Shown here: piece after piece, positions 34,501 to 36,345 of the stretch
Layout: every line of letters begins with the position of its first letter
Position numbering within the stretch: the stretch's first letter is position 1
Source of the DNA: Deltaproteobacteria bacterium HGW-Deltaproteobacteria-14
GTDB lineage: Bacteria > Myxococcota_A > UBA9042 > PHBI01
Assembly: GCA_002841945.1 (NCBI GenBank)
Contig: PHBI01000055.1
Coordinates: 1 to 36,345, forward strand
Length of the DNA stretch: 36,345 nt
Reading direction: 5' to 3'
Notes under the pieces: model-generated
Database searches by the model: none
Seen by the model: the letters and a program-made list of their open reading frames with translations, nothing else
Told to the model about the DNA's origin: nothing
Made by a program: the position numbers and the translations under genes

Positions 34501-35412
34501 GACGCGCCCCGGCTGCGCGTCGACGCCGGGCCCCACGAGCCGCTGGTCGGACCCGACGAGCAGGCCCCCCCCCGCCGCCACGCGGCCGCCGCCGAACGCG
34601 CCGACGAAGCCGCCGGCGGCGTCGTATTTCACGACCTCGCGGGTGCCGGTCGTCTGGCCGATGACGAAGACGCTGCCGTCGGCGGCGAAGGCGAAGGCGG
34701 TGATGGTGTCGAGGCGCGCCGAGGCGTCGACGAAGACGCCCACGTCGGCGCCGTCGAGGCCGCCCCAGCGGTGCAGCGTCGCCCCGATGGCGGTGTAGAG
34801 GTCGCCGCCCGGGCCGAAGCCGAGGGCCCGCTCGCCGACCGCGGCGCCGAAGGGGGCCGGCAGCAGCGCGCCGCTGTCGAGGTTGACCTCGCGCACCCCC
34901 TGGAGCGCGCCGCTGTTGTTGCGGTCGCTGACGATGAGCAGCCGGTGGGTGCCGGGGACGAAGTCGACCGCCTGGGGGCGAAGCAGCCCGCCGCCCACGG
35001 GGAGGTTGGCGAAGTGGGCGCCGCTGGTCCGGTCGTAGATCTCCACGCGGTGGTTGTCGCGGGCGACCACGTAGAGCCCGTTCTCCGGGCCGGCGACGAC
35101 GTCGGTGATGCCGTCCCCGAGGGCGTCGATGAAGAGCCCGAGCCAGGCGCCTGTGGTCGCGTTGATGCGATGCACACCGCCCGCGACCGGATCGGCCAAG
35201 TACAGCGTCGTCCCCGATTGTGCGATGCCGCCAAAGCCGAGGATCCCCGAGGCCGAGGTGCGCAGGTCGAGGAACGCCCCGGCCGTGCCCCAGTCGCAGG
35301 TCTCGCCGACGTCGAGCACGCCGTCGCCGCAGACCGCCGCGGCCGGGGGCGCCAGCGCGCCCACCACGGTGAGACACGAGAGCGTGACGGCGATCCGCGC
35401 GGGGTGGTGCAT
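31588..35412 (-). CDS. Secreted DUF4215-repeat surface protein with MYXO-CTERM-like tail
   Basis: This 1274-residue protein starts at ATG 35412, with GGAG 6 nt upstream and a signal peptide (MHHPARIAVTLSCLTVVGA...PPAAA). An NHL/beta-propeller-like region follows (about 50-300, GENGLYVV-like repeats). About 17 tandem DUF4215 Cys repeats come next (CGDG...E.CDDGN...GDGC...GW.C; about 320-1125), then EF-like thrombospondin type-3 motifs (DTDGDGLGDADE). The C terminus is GDGCGAGPDG, a hydrophobic helix and an Arg cluster, like MYXO-CTERM sorting signals. It is probably an anchored surface or matrix protein. The longer frame to ATG 35538 adds 42 residues with no signal and spans the inverted repeat at 35493-35537, so it is not used. 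Confidence 0.92.
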   Translation of the reverse strand: MHHPARIAVTLSCLTVVGALAPPAAAVCGDGVLDVGETCDWGTAGAFLDLRTSASGILGFGGIAQSGTTLYLADPVAGGVHRINATTGAWLGLFIDALGDGITDVVAGPENGLYVVARDNHRVEIYDRTSGAHFANLPVGGGLLRPQAVDFVPGTHRLLIVSDRNNSGALQGVREVNLDSGALLPAPFGAAVGERALGFGPGGDLYTAIGATLHRWGGLDGADVGVFVDASARLDTITAFAFAADGSVFVIGQTTGTREVVKYDAAGGFVGAFGGGRVAAGGGLLVGSDQRLVGPGVDAQPGRVVGVARFHIGNSDTSDGACRTDCLLAHCGDGWVDGGERCDDGDAQLGDGCSACAPDAGWVCDTTGLPSVCAQTCGDGALDPLEACDDGDLEAGDGCTANCELEAGWSCATPVGGGAQECGAAECGDGVIAGLETCEDDDALAGDGCFQCQVEAGWVCDVAVFPSACAETCGDGAVDALEVCDDGGIAAGDGCSPTCRAELGWSCAAVAGQPSVCLAAQCGDGVAVADEACDDGNLTAGDGCTACAIDAGWACDGASVPSVCAETCGDGAVDPNEACDDGDIDGGDGCSPICRVELGWACSASGGASVCAAAQCGDGITAGAERCDDGNTATSDGCAACQISAGWVCTTTSIPTTCAHTCGDGRPNPYEGCDDGDLQAGDGCTANCAVEPGWSCTTATLSTPSTCAAAECGDGIRAGAELCDDGDHTPGDGCSDCAWDAGAICDTHVEPNVCVATCGNGIIDAGEFCDDDNVAAGDGCSPNCRVETGWACVGLPSLCGAKQCGDLVIAGDESCEDGNGQPGDGCVQCHVEPGWVCNLAVTPNACVHSCGDGVRGPLEACDDGNIASADGCSSSCKIEPGWVCAAGVCEAAGCGDGIAVDGEQCDDGDADPGDGCDACVLAPGYVCDLGTVPTPCFGTCGDGRPDPFEVCDDGNASPSDGCGPSCKVEPGWSCTAATVSAPSACGAQRCGDGIVAGVEGCDDGDTDPGDGCDATCAEEDGWACVAPNEPCTSVCGDGKRFGGEACDDGNGDPGDGCDGCAIEPEWSCSGALGGQSACVHDEVCGDRKLGGSEECDDGNGSSGDGCDACALEEGWGCEVDVCAQLDTDGDGLGDADERLIYMTDPNLADTDGDGLDDGAEVEVWKTDPLDADTDHDGLSDGVEVALGLDPLVDDVDGDGILDGADNCPAEANADQEDYDQDGLGDVCDPESGRPTAVVLFGGDGCGAGPDGSLALLLLLALSTIATRRRRRRRA

Positions 35413-35492
35413 CGGGGTCTCCAGGGGGCGGGCGGCGAGCGCCGGGGCGACCGGGGCCGACTCGGTGGGTCGGCGGGCGAGCGGTGCGCGTC

Positions 35493-35537
35493 TGATACGG
35501 GGGTTGGGTGGGCGAAGGCCCACGCCTTTTCGTATCA
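35493..35537. repeat. Nested inverted repeat upstream of the DUF4215 gene
   Basis: Outer arms TGATACG (35493-35499) and CGTATCA (35531-35537) flank an inner 6-bp stem GTGGGC-GAAG-GCCCAC (35508-35523). On the plus strand TTTT (35527-35530) follows the inner stem. It lies in the 159-bp gap between menD and the DUF4215 gene, both on the minus strand. It could be the terminator of menD, an operator or a leader structure of the DUF4215 gene. Confidence 0.55.
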
Positions 35538-35571
35538 TTCTTGACCGCTCGGCCCAACAGGATCCTCTCCG

Positions 35572-36345
35572 TCAGTCCCGCGCGACCAGCGCCTCCACGA
35601 CCCGAGGCCCGCGGATCCCGCTCGCCAGGGCCTCCCGCAGCGCCGCCCCGGTCGCGACGACCCGATGCGGCACGCCGAACGCCGCGCACGCCGCCGCGAA
35701 GGACCACCCGTGGGGCGCCGTGAACCAGCGCGCGAGCAGCTCGGGGTGGGCGGCGATGGGCAGCTGGTCGAAGATGTGCCCGCCGCCGTTGTTCACCACG
35801 ACCACCGTCACGTCCGCCCGCACCGTCGCGGCCGCGGCGAGCCCGCCGAGGTCGTGCGCGAAGGACTGGTCGCCGAGCACCAGCACCACCGGCCGCCCGC
35901 CCCCGGACGCGAAGCCCGCGGCGGTCGCGACCAGGCCGTCGATGCCGCTCGCCCCGCGGTTCACCCCGACCGGGACCGCGGGCCCGTCCGACGCGGCCCA
36001 GCGGTCGAGGTCCCGCACCGGCATGCTGTTGCCGACGAAGAGCGCCGCGCCGCTGGGCACCGCCCGGGACACGAGCCGCGCGAGCGCCGCCTCGCTGAGC
36101 GCGCGCGCCTCCTCCGGGCGGCCATCCAGCGCCCCCTCGAGGCTCGCGGAGCGCGCGCGCCACGCCGAGGCGCGGGGGTCGAGGGGCCGCTCCGGGACCG
36201 CGGCGGCGAGGGCCGGCAGGCCGGCGTCGAGGCGCCAGGTGACGGTCCCCCCGGGGTCCTCACGCCCTGGCCCGAGCGCCGAGCGCACGTGTTCCCGCGG
36301 GGCCGCGCCCGCCAGCCAGCGCTCGAGGCGCCCGGAGACGACGCG
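35572..36345 (-). CDS. menD: Menaquinone biosynthesis protein MenD, C-terminal part
   Basis: The frame is open to the window edge, so the N-terminal part lies beyond it; about 257 residues are seen. MenD signatures are VGNSMPVRDLDRWA, GVNRGASGIDGL, the thiamine-diphosphate loop GDQSFAHDLGGL and VVVNNGGGHIFDQLPI. The enzyme makes SEPHCHC from isochorismate and 2-oxoglutarate in menaquinone synthesis. Its presence fits a menaquinone-dependent respiratory chain for the reductase operon at 11939-18168. Confidence 0.95.
   Translation of the reverse strand, partial: RVVSGRLERWLAGAAPREHVRSALGPGREDPGGTVTWRLDAGLPALAAAVPERPLDPRASAWRARSASLEGALDGRPEEARALSEAALARLVSRAVPSGAALFVGNSMPVRDLDRWAASDGPAVPVGVNRGASGIDGLVATAAGFASGGGRPVVLVLGDQSFAHDLGGLAAAATVRADVTVVVVNNGGGHIFDQLPIAAHPELLARWFTAPHGWSFAAACAAFGVPHRVVATGAALREALASGIRGPRVVEALVARD

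Noticed and set aside
32900..35544. Two long plus-strand ORFs with Ser/Pro-rich periodic products
   Set aside because: The periodicity is the complement of the DUF4215 repeats on the minus strand.

Overview
The window is very GC-rich (roughly 70% by eye, strong G/C third-position bias) and looks like a chromosome segment from a Myxococcota / former Deltaproteobacteria organism. This rests on giant surface proteins with DUF4215 Cys repeats and thrombospondin type-3 repeats, one ending in a MYXO-CTERM-like tail, on a DUF4157 protein and on a strong sigma-54 promoter. The assignment is inference; no rRNA or other taxonomic marker is present. I saw no tRNA, rRNA, CRISPR array, insertion sequence or prophage. 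The high GC gives almost every real gene a long antisense shadow ORF; these are left out.

Left part (1-11320, all minus strand). A giant, 3'-truncated surface lipoprotein (1-6555) carries a 515-residue internal duplication. After a 580-bp gap comes a probable four-gene set: a HisKA_3 sensor kinase, a NarL/FixJ response regulator, a TDT/SLAC1-type transporter and a small membrane protein. Kinase and regulator overlap, and so do transporter and small protein.

Centre-left (11820-18168, plus strand). One operon-like run holds a group III truncated haemoglobin, a regulator with SufR-type cysteines, a NarI-like membrane cytochrome b with a zinc-ribbon tail, a NasA/NarB-type molybdopterin oxidoreductase, a four-cluster ferredoxin, a Rieske protein and a DUF6755-like small membrane protein. 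I read it as a quinol-linked, cytoplasm-facing reductase, probably for nitrate, with a globin for NO handling and an Fe-S or NO-sensing regulator. A partial menD at the right edge fits a menaquinone-using organism.

Centre (18162-26197). On the minus strand is a three-gene type II ABC importer (binding lipoprotein, permease, ATPase) for cobalamin or an iron chelate. On the plus strand follow gmd-fcl for GDP-L-fucose, an XdhC/MocA-like pair for molybdenum-cofactor maturation, and an MscS channel.

Right part (26239-36345). An ECF sigma gene on the minus strand is preceded by a compact unit: a distal inverted repeat, a consensus sigma-54 promoter, a Shine-Dalgarno site, a 12-codon ORF and a 14-bp terminator-like hairpin. 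On the plus strand lie an aldehyde dehydrogenase and then a two-gene cassette: a DUF4157 protein whose C-terminal part carries the catalytic signature of CD38-type ADP-ribosyl cyclases/NAD glycohydrolases, followed 3 bp later by a HEAT-like protein. A 1274-aa DUF4215-repeat surface protein and partial menD close the window on the minus strand. The best candidates for something undescribed are the DUF4157/CD38-like cassette and the sigma-54 micro-ORF unit.
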